Of a stretch of DNA of 64,000 nt, positions 18,949-28,709 are shown one piece after another. The position numbers and the translations under genes were made by a program. Location: positions 62,001 through 126,000 of the forward strand of contig JAHCLO010000018.1 in assembly GCA_026125285.1 (NCBI GenBank), read 5' to 3'. The stretch is from Verrucomicrobiia bacterium. Its GTDB lineage: Bacteria; Verrucomicrobiota; Verrucomicrobiia; Limisphaerales; JADLHS01. Within the stretch, counting starts at the first letter, position 1. Every line of letters begins with the position of its first letter. The notes beneath the pieces are model-generated. The model worked only from the letters and a program-made list of their open reading frames with translations, was not told where the DNA came from and made no database searches.

Positions 18949-20634
18949 ATGAAAACCAAACCCCTGAAAATCCTGGTTTACACTCTGGTCGCGCTCGTGC
19001 TGCTCACGGGCGGTGGTTATCTGGGCTGGCGCGCCTACAAATCGGCCCGTCAGACCCGGCTCGTCCAACAAGCCCGCGAGTACCTGGAGCAGTCCGAGCC
19101 GCGCAAAGCCCTGCTCAACCTGCAACGCGCGCTGCGTCATAATAACCGCGATGTCGAAGCGTGTCGTCTGATGGCCCAACTGGCGGAAGCCGGCCGTTCC
19201 CCCGCGGCGCTCATCTGGCGCAGCAAGGTCGTTGAACTCGCTCCGGGTTCGCTTGATGACCGCCTGGCCCTGGTCCAAACCGCCATGGCCTTTCGGGACC
19301 TCGCCACCGCCACCAACGCATTGGCGGGCATTGATGAAGCCGGCCGGCAGTCTGCCGCCTATCATAACATCGCCGGCACCGTTGCGGCCACCGCCAATCA
19401 ACCTCTCCAGGCCCAAGCGCATTTCCTCGAAGCTGCAAAATTGGAACCCCAGAACGTGGTCCCCCAGCTCAATCTGGCGGTGGTGCGGCTTCTGGGCACC
19501 AACGCCCAGGCTTTGGCGGAGGCCCGCGCTTCCCTACAGACGATTTCCGCCAACCCCACCAATGCCAGTGTGCGCTGTCAGGCCTTGCGCGAACTGGCCG
19601 TTGACGCCATGCGCCACCAACAACTGGACACGGCCCTGACGCTCTCGGGGCGGTTGTTGCAGGAAACCAACGCGGTCTTTCGCGACCGGCTCCTGCGCCT
19701 GGAAGTTCTGCATGTGATGCGAAGCCCGGAATTGGCCTCCACCCTGACCGGCTTCCAACACGAAGCCTCCACCAATGTCGGCAGCATCTCCGATCTGGCC
19801 CTCTGGCAGATACCCAAGCTCGGCCCCTCGGCCACTCTGAACTGGTTGCATTCCCTGCCGCCTGACCTGCAGACCAATCTGCCCGTGCCCCTGCTGGTGG
19901 CCGAATGTCAGGCCATGATCAAGGACTGGAAAGGACTCCAGGCTACGGTTGACGGCCAGCGCTGGGGCGATCTCGAACCCACGCGTTATGCGTACAAGTC
20001 GCGCTCGTTGCGGGAGCAATACTTGAGCAGCGCCGCCAAGGCGGAGTGGGAACTGGCCTTGAAAGCCGCCAACGAGCAGCGGACCGGCCTGGTCATGCTC
20101 CTGCGCCTGGCGGCTCAATGGAACTGGGAAAGCGAAGGGGAGGAGATCCTCTGGCTCATCGTCAACCGCTATCCTAATGAGAAGTGGGCCGTGCAGGCGC
20201 TCAGTCAGGCCCTGATCGCCAATGGTCGCACCCGCCCGCTGCTCAGTCTCTTCAGCCAGGAACTTAAACGTTCCCCCTCCGACCTCTCGATCAAGAACAA
20301 CCTCGCCATGACGGCTCTGCTGCTCGAAGCCAACGAGCTGAAACCCCATGACCTGGCCCGCGAAGTTTACGAGCAAGCGCCCACCAACGCCTCCTTCGCC
20401 TCCACTTACGCCTTCGCGCTCCATCTGCAAGGCAAGGACGCGGACGCCCTCAAGATCATGCAATCGCTCACGCCCAGGCAGCTTGAGGATCCCTCCATCG
20501 CCGGTTACTACGGCCTCATCCTTAAGGCAACCGGCGAGGGCGAAAAAGCGAAAGCCTACCTTAACTGGGCCTTCAAAGGCCCGCTGCTCCCCGAAGAGCG
20601 AAAACTCTTCGAGCGGGCCAAAGCCGGCGCCTGA
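18949..20634 (+). CDS. membrane-anchored TPR-repeat protein
   Basis: 561 residues. A single N-terminal membrane anchor (ILVYTLVALVLLTGGGYLGW) is followed by many degenerate tetratricopeptide units, for example ARYLEQSEPRKALLNLQRAL-type helices at residues 45-75 and AQAHFLEAAKLEPQNVVPQL near residue 155. The C-terminal part has further units (DALKIMQSLTPRQLEDPSIAGYYG). TPR scaffolds mediate protein-protein contacts; the partner is not evident. The gene is isolated, between a repeat cluster and transposase remains. Confidence 0.8.
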   Translation: MKTKPLKILVYTLVALVLLTGGGYLGWRAYKSARQTRLVQQAREYLEQSEPRKALLNLQRALRHNNRDVEACRLMAQLAEAGRSPAALIWRSKVVELAPGSLDDRLALVQTAMAFRDLATATNALAGIDEAGRQSAAYHNIAGTVAATANQPLQAQAHFLEAAKLEPQNVVPQLNLAVVRLLGTNAQALAEARASLQTISANPTNASVRCQALRELAVDAMRHQQLDTALTLSGRLLQETNAVFRDRLLRLEVLHVMRSPELASTLTGFQHEASTNVGSISDLALWQIPKLGPSATLNWLHSLPPDLQTNLPVPLLVAECQAMIKDWKGLQATVDGQRWGDLEPTRYAYKSRSLREQYLSSAAKAEWELALKAANEQRTGLVMLLRLAAQWNWESEGEEILWLIVNRYPNEKWAVQALSQALIANGRTRPLLSLFSQELKRSPSDLSIKNNLAMTALLLEANELKPHDLAREVYEQAPTNASFASTYAFALHLQGKDADALKIMQSLTPRQLEDPSIAGYYGLILKATGEGEKAKAYLNWAFKGPLLPEERKLFERAKAGA

Positions 20635-20669
20635 GGGTATTTCCCTGCCCACTAAACCTGAGCTCGTAG

Positions 20670-21460
20670 CAGGCCGTCGTCTGCGATCCGCGCCACAACC
20701 ATCACATCAGCCGCCACCACCACAAGTGTGACGAAGAGGATGGTTACGGTCTGGCCCATCTGCATCGGCTGGGAGACCTCAAGAAGGTCTGGCAGCCGAC
20801 CAATGACCAACGCGCGGTATTCAAGTGCGCCGTGCAAGCCTATCTGGACGCGGTGGTGCGCCAGACGGCGCTCAAACTTCAGCTCAAAGCGCACTATCGG
20901 CAGTGGGGTGTGATCCCACTGGCAGCAGCGTCTATAGCCGGAGCGCACGGGGCCAATGGCTCAAGCTGATCAAACCCCACGGGGTGCGCGCCCAACTGCA
21001 ACTGCTCTATGAGATGCTGGATGCGGCCTTGGAGGGGGAAGGCAAAGCGCGCCAGTTGATGGTGCGCTTGGGCCAGCCCTTTGAGGAAATCCGTCGATTG
21101 AACACGGTGCCTGGGGTGGGGCGCATCGGGGCGCATGTCTTCGTGGGCCTGATCCAGGAACCGGCCCGCTTTACGACCCAGCAGCAACTCTACCGCTACT
21201 GCCGGCTGGGCATCCGCGACCGTTCCAGCGACAACAAACCCCTGGGCTACCAGCGGCTGGATCCCCGCGGCCATGGTGTGTTGAAGGCGGTCAGTTACCG
21301 GGCATGGCTGGCGGCGATGAAGTGCCGCAGGGGCGCGGTTTATGAGTTTTATTGCCAGTCGCTGGAACGGATCGGGGGCACCGTCCATGCGCGGTTGAAT
21401 ACCCAGCGCAAGATCCTCGGCACCCTGCTGACCCTCTGGAAGCAGGGGGGGAGTGTTTGA
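20670..21460 (+). pseudogene. IS110-family transposase fragment, frameshifted and lacking its N-terminus
   Basis: The first frame reads VCDPRHNHHIS...CDEEDGYGLAHLHRLGDLKKVW, the end of the DEDD domain of IS110-type recombinases. Near 20915 the reading shifts: HYRQWGVIP continues in the next frame as TGSSVYSRSARGQWLKLI, as if one base were missing. The remainder holds the C-terminal transposase_20 domain with the HhH-like VPGVGRIGAHVFVG and the region LYRYCRLGIRDRSSDNKPLG. The N-terminal catalytic Asp region is absent. It lies immediately after the TPR gene. Confidence 0.8.
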
Positions 21461-22166
21461 GGCCAAACGCTTTCTCGGAAACGCCCCTCAACCCGCCGCG
21501 AAGGTCTCGTGCGACTGAAGCGATGCGAGTGCCGCAGGGCTCAACGGTCCGGCGGCGGCGCGGATCCGGGAGGCCGGGAGAGGCCCCAACGTTCGGCTTA
21601 GACCCTGGCAACAGGAGTTCCCGTAGCTGGCTGGTCCCCTGGCCCGACAACTCCCCATTGACCCTGGACCGGGTTGGCCCAGCGCCCGAGTCCCCCATGT
21701 GTGCCTGAGCGCGTTCACCGAAGCGCACGGTCGTGTGAATCCGCGGAATCTGCCGCCCAAGTCCTGACAGCCAACAGAAAACGGCATCGGCGCATCCGGC
21801 CACACGCTTTCGACGGTCGTCCTGCGAAGTCAAAAGATTCTTTGGCTTTCGCTGGGGCGAAACTATGTCTTGACCTCGCTTTTCATGTGTGCGCCGACGT
21901 GAGGAGAACCAGAGCCTCAAAAAAAGGCGGCATGAGGCCAATGAACTGCCTAGCCTGAGCAGCGTTCTGGAGTTGTGCGTGCGGCATGGTCGAAATTAAA
22001 CCTGGTGTTAACAACCCGTTGAGGAGATTGGCTTCGCTGCGTCGCAGAGGCATGATTTGGTGAGTGCAGGCATTTCCATGGCTGCATATCCCGCTTGGCA
22101 GGTTTGTCTTGTTAAAAGAACAACATACGCGGCGAGCACGCATGGCTTTGGGAACACCCAAACGCT
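21461..22166. other. non-coding interval between two IS110-type transposase genes
   Basis: No convincing gene. Open frames here are antisense or out-of-frame readings without motifs. The last 200 bp, up to the ATG of the next IS110 transposase, probably hold the left end of that element, where IS110-group elements encode the bridge RNA. I could not define the element's boundary by eye. Confidence 0.4.
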
Positions 22167-23486
22167 ATGAAAAATCCATTGGACCTTCCGATTCTTAACC
22201 CCCACGCCGCCGGTGTCGATGTGGGCAGTGAAAAGTTCTTTGCCTCCGTGGGCGGCCAGGAACCCAAAGTATTTCTCACCGTCACCGCACAGATGCGTGA
22301 GCTCTGCCGCTATTTCCAGGCGCAGGGCGTATGTACCGTGGCCCTGGAGGCGACCGGAGTTTACTGGATCAATCTTTATGGCGCTTTGGAGGAAGCTGGA
22401 ATGGAAGTGCTCGTGGTCAATGGGGCGCATTGCCGCAACTTTCCGGGGCGCAAAACCGACATGAAGGATTGCCAGTGGTTGGCGGTGCTGCACGCACACG
22501 GTTTGTTGACCAGCGGATTTGTGCCGCCGGGCGACATCCGCCGGCTGCGGGACTACCTGCGGCTGCGCGACGACTTGGTGAGCATGGCGGCGCAGCACGT
22601 GCAGCACCTGCAAAAGGCGCTGGATCGGCTCAACGTGAAACTGCACGTCGTGATCAGCGACATCACTGGAGTCAGCGGCCTGAAGATCATCAAAGCCATT
22701 CTGGCCGGAGAACGGACGCCCGAGAAACTGATCGAACTGTGCGACGCGCAGATTCTCAAAACCAAGCGCGCGGCGGTGCTCGAATCATTGCGCGGACTCT
22801 GGCGCAAGGAACCCCTCTTCGGGCTGGAATTGGCCCTTGAGAGCTACGAGAGTTATCAAAAACAAATCGCCCGGTGCGACGAGCGGATCGCCGAAGTGAT
22901 CGGGCAACTGCGCGGCGGCAAACCGACGCCGGAGTTGGGTCCGAAAACGGAGCTGCGGCACAACGCGATGATCATGGACGATCTGCAACGCAGCCTGGCA
23001 CAGATCTACGGTAAAGACCTGACCCAACTGCCGTGCCTCAACCAATCCACCGTGACGATGTTACTAGCCGAGATTGGCCAGGACATGAGCCGGTGGAAGG
23101 ACTGGCGGCACTTTGGCAGTTGGATGGCGGTGGCGCCGAGCAGCGCGCAGAGTGGCAAACGCAGGCGGCGGGAGAAACGTTATCTCAATCGGGCGGGACG
23201 GATACTCTGTCGCGCTGTGCAGTGTATGGCCGTGGGCAAGCACACGTGGCTGGCCAGCTTTTACCGGAGAATCCGAGCCAAACGCGGCGCGAAGGTGGCG
23301 ATCACAGCAGCGGCTTACAAACTGGCCAAACTGATCTACCTGGTGCTGACGCAAGGCTGGGAATACGTCGAAGCGGGCATTGCCAAGTATCAAGCGAGAG
23401 TTCGCCAACAGCAGCTCAAAGCCTTGCAGAAGCTGGCCCGCGAACTCGATTTTGTGTTGCTGCCCAAAGCACTGGCCACGAACTGA
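22167..23486 (+). CDS. IS110-family transposase (DEDD/serine recombinase)
   Basis: 439 residues, complete. The N-terminal RuvC-like DEDD domain shows HAAGVDVGSEKFFASV (first Asp), VALEATGVYWINLYGALEEA (Glu) and GRKTDMKDCQWLAVLHAHGL (paired Asp). The C-terminal transposase_20 domain shows LNQSTVTMLLAEIGQDMSRW and MAVAPSSAQSGKRRRREKRY, where the nucleophilic Ser of the family lies. IS110 recombinases are guided by a bridge RNA encoded next to the gene. No duplicated target site is expected for this family, so the element ends cannot be read from flanks. Confidence 0.92.
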   Translation: MKNPLDLPILNPHAAGVDVGSEKFFASVGGQEPKVFLTVTAQMRELCRYFQAQGVCTVALEATGVYWINLYGALEEAGMEVLVVNGAHCRNFPGRKTDMKDCQWLAVLHAHGLLTSGFVPPGDIRRLRDYLRLRDDLVSMAAQHVQHLQKALDRLNVKLHVVISDITGVSGLKIIKAILAGERTPEKLIELCDAQILKTKRAAVLESLRGLWRKEPLFGLELALESYESYQKQIARCDERIAEVIGQLRGGKPTPELGPKTELRHNAMIMDDLQRSLAQIYGKDLTQLPCLNQSTVTMLLAEIGQDMSRWKDWRHFGSWMAVAPSSAQSGKRRRREKRYLNRAGRILCRAVQCMAVGKHTWLASFYRRIRAKRGAKVAITAAAYKLAKLIYLVLTQGWEYVEAGIAKYQARVRQQQLKALQKLARELDFVLLPKALATN

Positions 23487-24037
23487 AGAAAAATAAATTA
23501 CAACCTTAACGGGCAACCGTTCATTGGCAGGCGGAAGACGTTGCAGCTCAGGGGAATCCGCCTCCTCACGTCGGCGGCTACCAAGGGCAGGTTCGTGGGA
23601 AGAAAGGGCTGGCTATTCCACGCAGGGATTCCTGGAGGCGCTGCGCCAAACAGAGCCGCGCGCCAGAGTCAGGGTCATTCGACGGAGTGATGGGTGACGG
23701 GAAGCATGGTGCTTCTGCCACTCATTTCGGCCAGTTTCCCGTGATCAAGCCTGGGGTGGCGGCCCCGGTTTCACCTTGTCGTTTTTTACTTTCCTTGGTT
23801 CGTGAAGTCTTCCCCACTTCACGGAACTGCTTTCCGGGTTCCAACGCTGCTTTTGGCTGTCTCCTGATTTCAGGCCATCCCCTTCCGCGTCCGGCCCTTC
23901 ACCCTCTTTCCGTTCATGTCCCAAATGTGAACGAAGATGTCCCAACATGGGATAGATTCCACGCAGTTAAATGAGGTTGAATCACCCCGTTCGCACAATT
24001 GTGCAATTACAACCACGAACCCAGAAAGGTTAGAAGT
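23487..24037. other. non-coding interval upstream of a PEP-CTERM gene
   Basis: I see no gene. The first part is probably the right end of the IS110 element. The last 120 bp carry two ATGTCCCAA boxes and the probable promoter of the PEP-CTERM gene, with a purine-rich site (CCAGAAAGG) before its ATG. Confidence 0.4.
23916..23945 (+). promoter_or_regulatory. direct-repeat operator candidate ATGTCCCAA x2, 21-bp period
   Basis: ATGTCCCAA occurs at 23916-23924 and again at 23937-23945, exactly 21 bp (two helical turns) apart, about 93 bp upstream of the first PEP-CTERM gene. The same arrangement with the same spacing is found upstream of the second PEP-CTERM gene at 28.7 kb. This suggests a shared activator site; the binding protein is not known. 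Confidence 0.55.
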
Positions 24038-24808
24038 ATGAGAGTAACGAAAACAACGAAGCTGGTCTTGGGTGCTGCCCTAGCAGTCGCAGCTTCATAC
24101 ACATCGCAGGCGGCGTTAAGCCAGTTGAGCATTAGTCATTACGCAGGCTCGGGTTATAGCTTTGGCTTGACGGTCCAAGGGACGTCTCAGACATCCTATG
24201 CTGTGGCCTTCTCAGCCAGTTTGCAATCTGGCGATCCATTGCCCACGGGACATTCAAGTCCATTCACAACCTTCTGCCTTGATATTGACACTACATTGGC
24301 AAATGGGTGGTGGCAATCGGGGAGCTTCAGTGAAGTGCCTCTGACCTCGGACACCGGAAAAGTGCGTCAAGGGGTGGCCAGCCTGCAATACGCCGCACAA
24401 CTCTATCAAACGTTCGCAGGAACCATTCCCGCCGGCGGCTGGACTAGTGCTCAGAAGGCAGAAGGTTCTGCCTTGCAGTTGGCCATCTGGGAAGTGCTTT
24501 ACGAGTACGGGACCGCTGGTGCATTCAACTTGAGCAGCGGACCTGGCTTCACCGTCACGAGCGGAGATTCAGCCATTCGAGCCCGTGCGCAAGACATGTT
24601 GGATTCCCTGACGTTCGGCGCTCCAGACACCAGCTTGAGCACGACCTTCTGGAATGCGGCCAACGCAGACGGATCAGCACGCAGTAGTCAGGATCTGATT
24701 GGTCCAATGACGCCAATTCCTGAGCCTACAACGTGCATCGCTGGTGCGCTTCTGCTGCTTCCTTTCTTGGGCAGCACGCTTCGCGTATGGCAGAAACGCC
24801 AGAGTTGA
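24038..24808 (+). CDS. PEP-CTERM sorting domain protein
   Basis: 256 residues from the ATG at the start of the signal peptide (MRVTKTTKLVLGAALAVAAS, cleavage near SQA-A). The body contains AIWEVLYEYGTAGAFNLSSG, a pattern common in PEP-CTERM proteins of this type. The C-terminus has the exosortase signal PIPEPTTCIAGALLLLPFLG followed by the basic tail RVWQKRQS. Such proteins are exported and cleaved by an exosortase, usually with exopolysaccharide production; no exosortase gene lies in this window. The frame also opens 13 codons earlier. Confidence 0.88.
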   Translation: MRVTKTTKLVLGAALAVAASYTSQAALSQLSISHYAGSGYSFGLTVQGTSQTSYAVAFSASLQSGDPLPTGHSSPFTTFCLDIDTTLANGWWQSGSFSEVPLTSDTGKVRQGVASLQYAAQLYQTFAGTIPAGGWTSAQKAEGSALQLAIWEVLYEYGTAGAFNLSSGPGFTVTSGDSAIRARAQDMLDSLTFGAPDTSLSTTFWNAANADGSARSSQDLIGPMTPIPEPTTCIAGALLLLPFLGSTLRVWQKRQS

Positions 24809-24829
24809 TACTCCAGGCAGTTCTTGATC

Positions 24830-24862
24830 AAGGGCCGGCCAATCCAGGCCGGTCCTTTTTTT
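24830..24862 (+). terminator. intrinsic terminator behind the PEP-CTERM gene
   Basis: AAGGGCCGGCC, loop AATCCA, GGCCGGTCCTT: an 11-bp stem with one G-T wobble followed by a run of T. It lies 22 bp after the stop codon and should end that transcript before the next gene. Confidence 0.85.
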
Positions 24863-24965
24863 CTGGTCCTTTTTTTCTTGTGGTAGATGGTGGGCCGCAA
24901 AATCATGGCTGCAGCAAGCGCAAAAGGACATTTGGGGGCTAATGTGAGCCACCCAGCGTGTACAT

Positions 24966-27689
24966 GTGAAAGGATTCCAGCACAAACCAACCGCGTGTTG
25001 CGAGATCGTGGCAGCGATTGGAGTCGCGGTGACCATGTCGGTGCAGGCTCAGTCCGTGTCGAATTATGCGGTGCGTATCAGTGCTTCTGTGCATTCAAGT
25101 CCGCCGCAAATCAAGTTGTCCTGGCCCTCAGACTCACCCTCGGCCAGTTATACGATATATCGGAGAGAGACTCAGAATGCGTCTTGGGATGGAGGCACTG
25201 TGCTTGGCATCGGTGCCGTGGACTATTTTGAAACAGACGCGGTTATCGGCAACGGTGTGGAATACCACGTTTACAAGAGCGCGGTTGCCTCGGGTGACGG
25301 GTACATTTTTGCGGGCATCGAGTTGCCGCTCGTGGAGTCGCGAGGGAAAGTGGTGCTGGTGGTGGACAACAGCTTCACGACGTCGCTTTCGAACGAGTTG
25401 TCTCGCTTGGAGCAGGACTTGCTGGGCGACGGATGGAGGGTGCTACGGCATGACGTACCGCGCATGGCAGTGGATCCGGCAGACACGAGTTCAAGCGTCT
25501 GGATGGCGCGCTCGAACGAACTGGCCAGCGTCAAGGCGTTGATCAAGGCGGACTATGATGCGGATCCCGAGAACGTGAAAGCTGTGCTGCTAGTGGGCCG
25601 GGTGCCGGTACCATACTCGGGTGACATTTACCCTGACCAGCACACTCAACACCGCGGCGCCTGGCCAGCCGATGTCTTTTACGCGGATATGGACGGCGCG
25701 TGGCCAGACACAAACGTCAACCGAACAAGTGCCGATGACCCAAGAAATCGAAACGTCCCCGGTGACGGCAAGTTCGACCGGAGCACGATCCCATCAAACG
25801 TGGAACTGCAGATCGGACGAGTTGATTTCGCGAACCTAACAGCATTCTCGGTGAGCGAGACGGAACTACTGCGCCGGTATTTGAACAAGCACCATGCTTT
25901 TCGTCACAAGGTCTTCACTGCGGAACGCCGTGGGTTGATTGACGATCATCTGGGCATCAGCACCAGTGAGGCACTGGCCGCGAACGGCTGGAGGGATTTC
26001 GCCGCATTCTTTGGCGCCAGCAATACGGTCGCGGGTGATTGGCTCAACACTTTAGCAACTCAAAGTTACCTCTGGGGTTACGGCTGCGGTGCGGGCACTT
26101 ACACAGGCTGTTCAGGCGTGGCTACGACCTCGCAACTGGCCACCAGTGATCCACGGGTGGTGTTTACCATGTTGTTCGGAAGTTATTTTGGTGATTGGGA
26201 TTCGCCCAACAACCTGCTGCGTGCCGCGATTGCCACCACCAATTACACGTTGACCTGCGCGTGGGTGGGAAGACCATTCTGGTATCATCACCACATGGCA
26301 CTGGGTGAGACTATTGGCTTCAGCACGCGCGTGAGTCAAAACAACGATGGGTTCGATGGCTACTGGGGCGTTGGACTTAACCGCATGGTTCACATCGCCC
26401 TCATGGGCGACCCCACACTCCGCATGCACATCGTCGGGCCGCCGGCCACTCTGGAGGCCGTTAGCGATCCAGGCGGAGTGAAGCTGACCTGGAATCCTTC
26501 GACGGACGACGTGCTCGGGTATCACGTTTATCGCTCGACGAATGCCGCCGGTCCATTCACGCGGCTCAACACGTCGTTGATCACGGACACGGACTACCTT
26601 GATCCCGAGGTGGGCACGAATGTCTATATGGTGCGGGCGGTGAAGTTGGAGGTGAGCGGCAGCGGCAGTTACTACAACGCCAGCCAGGGCATTTTCCAAT
26701 CGTTCACTCCCCTCCCCCTGCCCGTGTTGACCATCACCGCCCAGTCCACCAGCAAGGTGTATGGCGCGCCGTTGCCGGAGTTGATCGCCGTTTATAACGG
26801 GTTCATGGGTGAGGACGGTCCGGAGGACCTGACGCCACCGCCGGTGCTGGCAACCACCGCCACCGCCGCCAGTCCGGTGGGCAGTTATCCCATCACCGCC
26901 AGCGGCGCCGGCAGCGTGAATTACTCCATTCAATATGAGGCGGGCACGCTGTCGGTGACACCGGCGGCGCTGACGATCACGGTCCAGAACACGAACAAGC
27001 CGTATGGCGCACCGCTGCCGGCCTTCACCCCGCTTTACGACGGCCTGGTCAATGGCGACAGCGCAACGGACCTGGATTCGCCGCCGGTGTTGAGCACGCC
27101 CGCCACGGTGGAAAGTCCGGTGGGCACTTATCCGATTACAGTCGGCGGGGCGGCGGACCTGAATTACAACATCACTATCAATGAGGGCACGCTCACCGTT
27201 GACCCGTCCCCGCTGGTCGTGATGGCGGATGACCAGCGTCGGGCTTACGGTCAGGCTAATCCGGTCTTCACCCTGAGCTATGACGGGTTTGTCAACCAAG
27301 ACGATGCCAGCGACCTGGACAGTCTGCCGACGGCCAGCACGACGGCCACGAGGGCCAGTCCGCCCGGTGATTACGTCATTACGGTGACGGGTGGGGCGGC
27401 GCAGAATTATACGCTGCATCCGGTCAATGGCACGCTGACGGTCACCAATCCGCCAGTGCCCGCGATTACCGGGGTTGAGTTGACCAACGGTTGGGCGGTG
27501 ATCACCTGGAAAACCGTGGCTGGGCTGAACTACCGCCTTCAGTATAAAGGCGAATTGGCCGAAACCCCGTGGCTGGACGAAACCCCGGATGTGCCGGCCA
27601 CCGGCCCCATAGCCAGCGGCACGAATGTGGTGGGTGAAGCGACGCACCGGTTTTACCGGGTCCTGTTGGTGCCGCCGGACCCGGATTGA
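24966..27689 (+). CDS. large secreted protein: C25 (gingipain)-like peptidase region, fibronectin-like domain and three MBG repeats
   Basis: 907 residues. The N-terminus is hydrophobic and signal-like (CCEIVAAIGVAVTMSVQAQS). Residues about 115-500 resemble the C25 caspase-like fold: GKVVLVVDNSF, KAVLLVGRVPVPYSG, a His-containing segment HTQHRGAWPADVFYADMDG near residue 225 and YGCGAGTYTGC near residue 373, then ALMGDPTLRMHI. His225 and Cys373 are possible catalytic residues, not proven. A fibronectin type III-like domain follows (VKLTWNPSTDDVLGYHVYRS), then three MBG units (residues 590-830, each with YG-PLP-F...YDG and GTL-V). It lies between two PEP-CTERM genes. Confidence 0.75.
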   Translation: MKGFQHKPTACCEIVAAIGVAVTMSVQAQSVSNYAVRISASVHSSPPQIKLSWPSDSPSASYTIYRRETQNASWDGGTVLGIGAVDYFETDAVIGNGVEYHVYKSAVASGDGYIFAGIELPLVESRGKVVLVVDNSFTTSLSNELSRLEQDLLGDGWRVLRHDVPRMAVDPADTSSSVWMARSNELASVKALIKADYDADPENVKAVLLVGRVPVPYSGDIYPDQHTQHRGAWPADVFYADMDGAWPDTNVNRTSADDPRNRNVPGDGKFDRSTIPSNVELQIGRVDFANLTAFSVSETELLRRYLNKHHAFRHKVFTAERRGLIDDHLGISTSEALAANGWRDFAAFFGASNTVAGDWLNTLATQSYLWGYGCGAGTYTGCSGVATTSQLATSDPRVVFTMLFGSYFGDWDSPNNLLRAAIATTNYTLTCAWVGRPFWYHHHMALGETIGFSTRVSQNNDGFDGYWGVGLNRMVHIALMGDPTLRMHIVGPPATLEAVSDPGGVKLTWNPSTDDVLGYHVYRSTNAAGPFTRLNTSLITDTDYLDPEVGTNVYMVRAVKLEVSGSGSYYNASQGIFQSFTPLPLPVLTITAQSTSKVYGAPLPELIAVYNGFMGEDGPEDLTPPPVLATTATAASPVGSYPITASGAGSVNYSIQYEAGTLSVTPAALTITVQNTNKPYGAPLPAFTPLYDGLVNGDSATDLDSPPVLSTPATVESPVGTYPITVGGAADLNYNITINEGTLTVDPSPLVVMADDQRRAYGQANPVFTLSYDGFVNQDDASDLDSLPTASTTATRASPPGDYVITVTGGAAQNYTLHPVNGTLTVTNPPVPAITGVELTNGWAVITWKTVAGLNYRLQYKGELAETPWLDETPDVPATGPIASGTNVVGEATHRFYRVLLVPPDPD

Positions 27690-27847
27690 GCGAACAGTCA
27701 GCGGGTCCAAGTGGCCTCACGCCCCCCAACGGGTAACGCCAGGGGGCCAAACGACGCGATGTGCTTCCCGTAATCCTGGACTCAGGCACCCAATCCGCTC
27801 CGGCAAATCGCCGGTCACCACAGGGGTGCTCTTGATCTCCCACCAGG

Positions 27848-27886
27848 AAAAAACAAACAAGCCGGTGTTGACAGCCGACCTGCTTG
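27848..27886 (-). terminator. probable intrinsic terminator (minus strand)
   Basis: Read on the minus strand: CAAGCAGGTCGGCTGTCAAC then ACCGGCTTG followed by TTTGTTTTTT. The stem is imperfect (AAGC-GGT/ACC-GCTT) but the T-run is clear. It lies just behind the second PEP-CTERM gene. Confidence 0.5.
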
Positions 27887-27923
27887 CGTCCTGAACGGAC
27901 TATGAGAAACCACCGACCCTTGA

Positions 27924-28631
27924 TTAGCTTGGGCGTTGTTTGCGGAGAAACCGGATCATGCTCATGCCGAACGGCAGCAGCAGCAGCGAACCGGCGACCA
28001 TCGTGGTGGGTTCCGGCACCGGTGCGGCGTAGTAGAACCCCCCGTACACGTCGCTATGAGTACCGCTCCCGTAGTCGTAGAGGTTGTCGAAACTATTGAG
28101 AGCAATCCAAGTTGAGCCTTGCAGTGCAAAGAATTCCAACAGCACCGAATAAGGTTGGCCTGAAGAATTATCCACCACCGCACCCAGGGCCGCTGCCTGG
28201 GCGAGGGTAAAACCAGAAACCGAGCCGGCGTTGACCCAAGAAACTGCACCACTCGTGATGGTTGCTGTGAACCTCGTGGAAGTGGAAGTTGTGGTGAACG
28301 GAGTGTTCCAATAAGTTGCTGTGCCGGTCCAGATCGCTGTACTTCCGGAGATGGAACTAAAAGTCATTGGCCCGCCGCCAGCGGACAAGGACGAGGACAC
28401 AGCTCCGTATGCGGCTGGTCCCCAATACAACTCCGAAAAGGACGCAGGGTTGAAGCCAGAATAGGAGAAGGTCCTTCCCCCCGGGTCGGCCGGGCTTGAC
28501 CCACTGGAACTGAATCCATTTCCCCCCGGGGCCGGGTATGTCGGACCTACCAGTGCCGCATGGGAATTGATGACTCCAAGGGCGGTTAGCAATACTGTAG
28601 CAAGGTAAACGGAGGTGTGTTTATGTTTCAT
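27924..28631 (-). CDS. PEP-CTERM sorting domain protein
   Basis: 235 residues starting MKHKHTSVYLATVLLTALGV, a signal peptide ending near SHA-A. The mature part is Ser/Gly/Thr-rich and unrelated to known enzymes. The C-terminus carries VPEPTTMVAGSLLLLPFGMS and a basic tail RFLRKQRPS, the exosortase recognition signal, close in sequence to that of the plus-strand PEP-CTERM gene at 24.0 kb. The frame continues 20 codons upstream, without signal features. It is convergent with the C25/MBG protein gene. Shared upstream boxes suggest coordinate regulation with the first PEP-CTERM gene. Confidence 0.88.
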   Translation of the reverse strand: MKHKHTSVYLATVLLTALGVINSHAALVGPTYPAPGGNGFSSSGSSPADPGGRTFSYSGFNPASFSELYWGPAAYGAVSSSLSAGGGPMTFSSISGSTAIWTGTATYWNTPFTTTSTSTRFTATITSGAVSWVNAGSVSGFTLAQAAALGAVVDNSSGQPYSVLLEFFALQGSTWIALNSFDNLYDYGSGTHSDVYGGFYYAAPVPEPTTMVAGSLLLLPFGMSMIRFLRKQRPS

Positions 28632-28709
28632 GTTTGATAAGTGTGTTTTTGGTGATTTTCGGGAACACCAGTCTTGTCTCACAAGGAACAAAAACTGTCT
28701 ATGTAGCCC

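Noticed and set aside
23945-24038. Sigma-54 promoter upstream of the PEP-CTERM gene
   Set aside because: PEP-CTERM genes often use sigma-54, but no GG-N10-GC arrangement with correct spacing is present.
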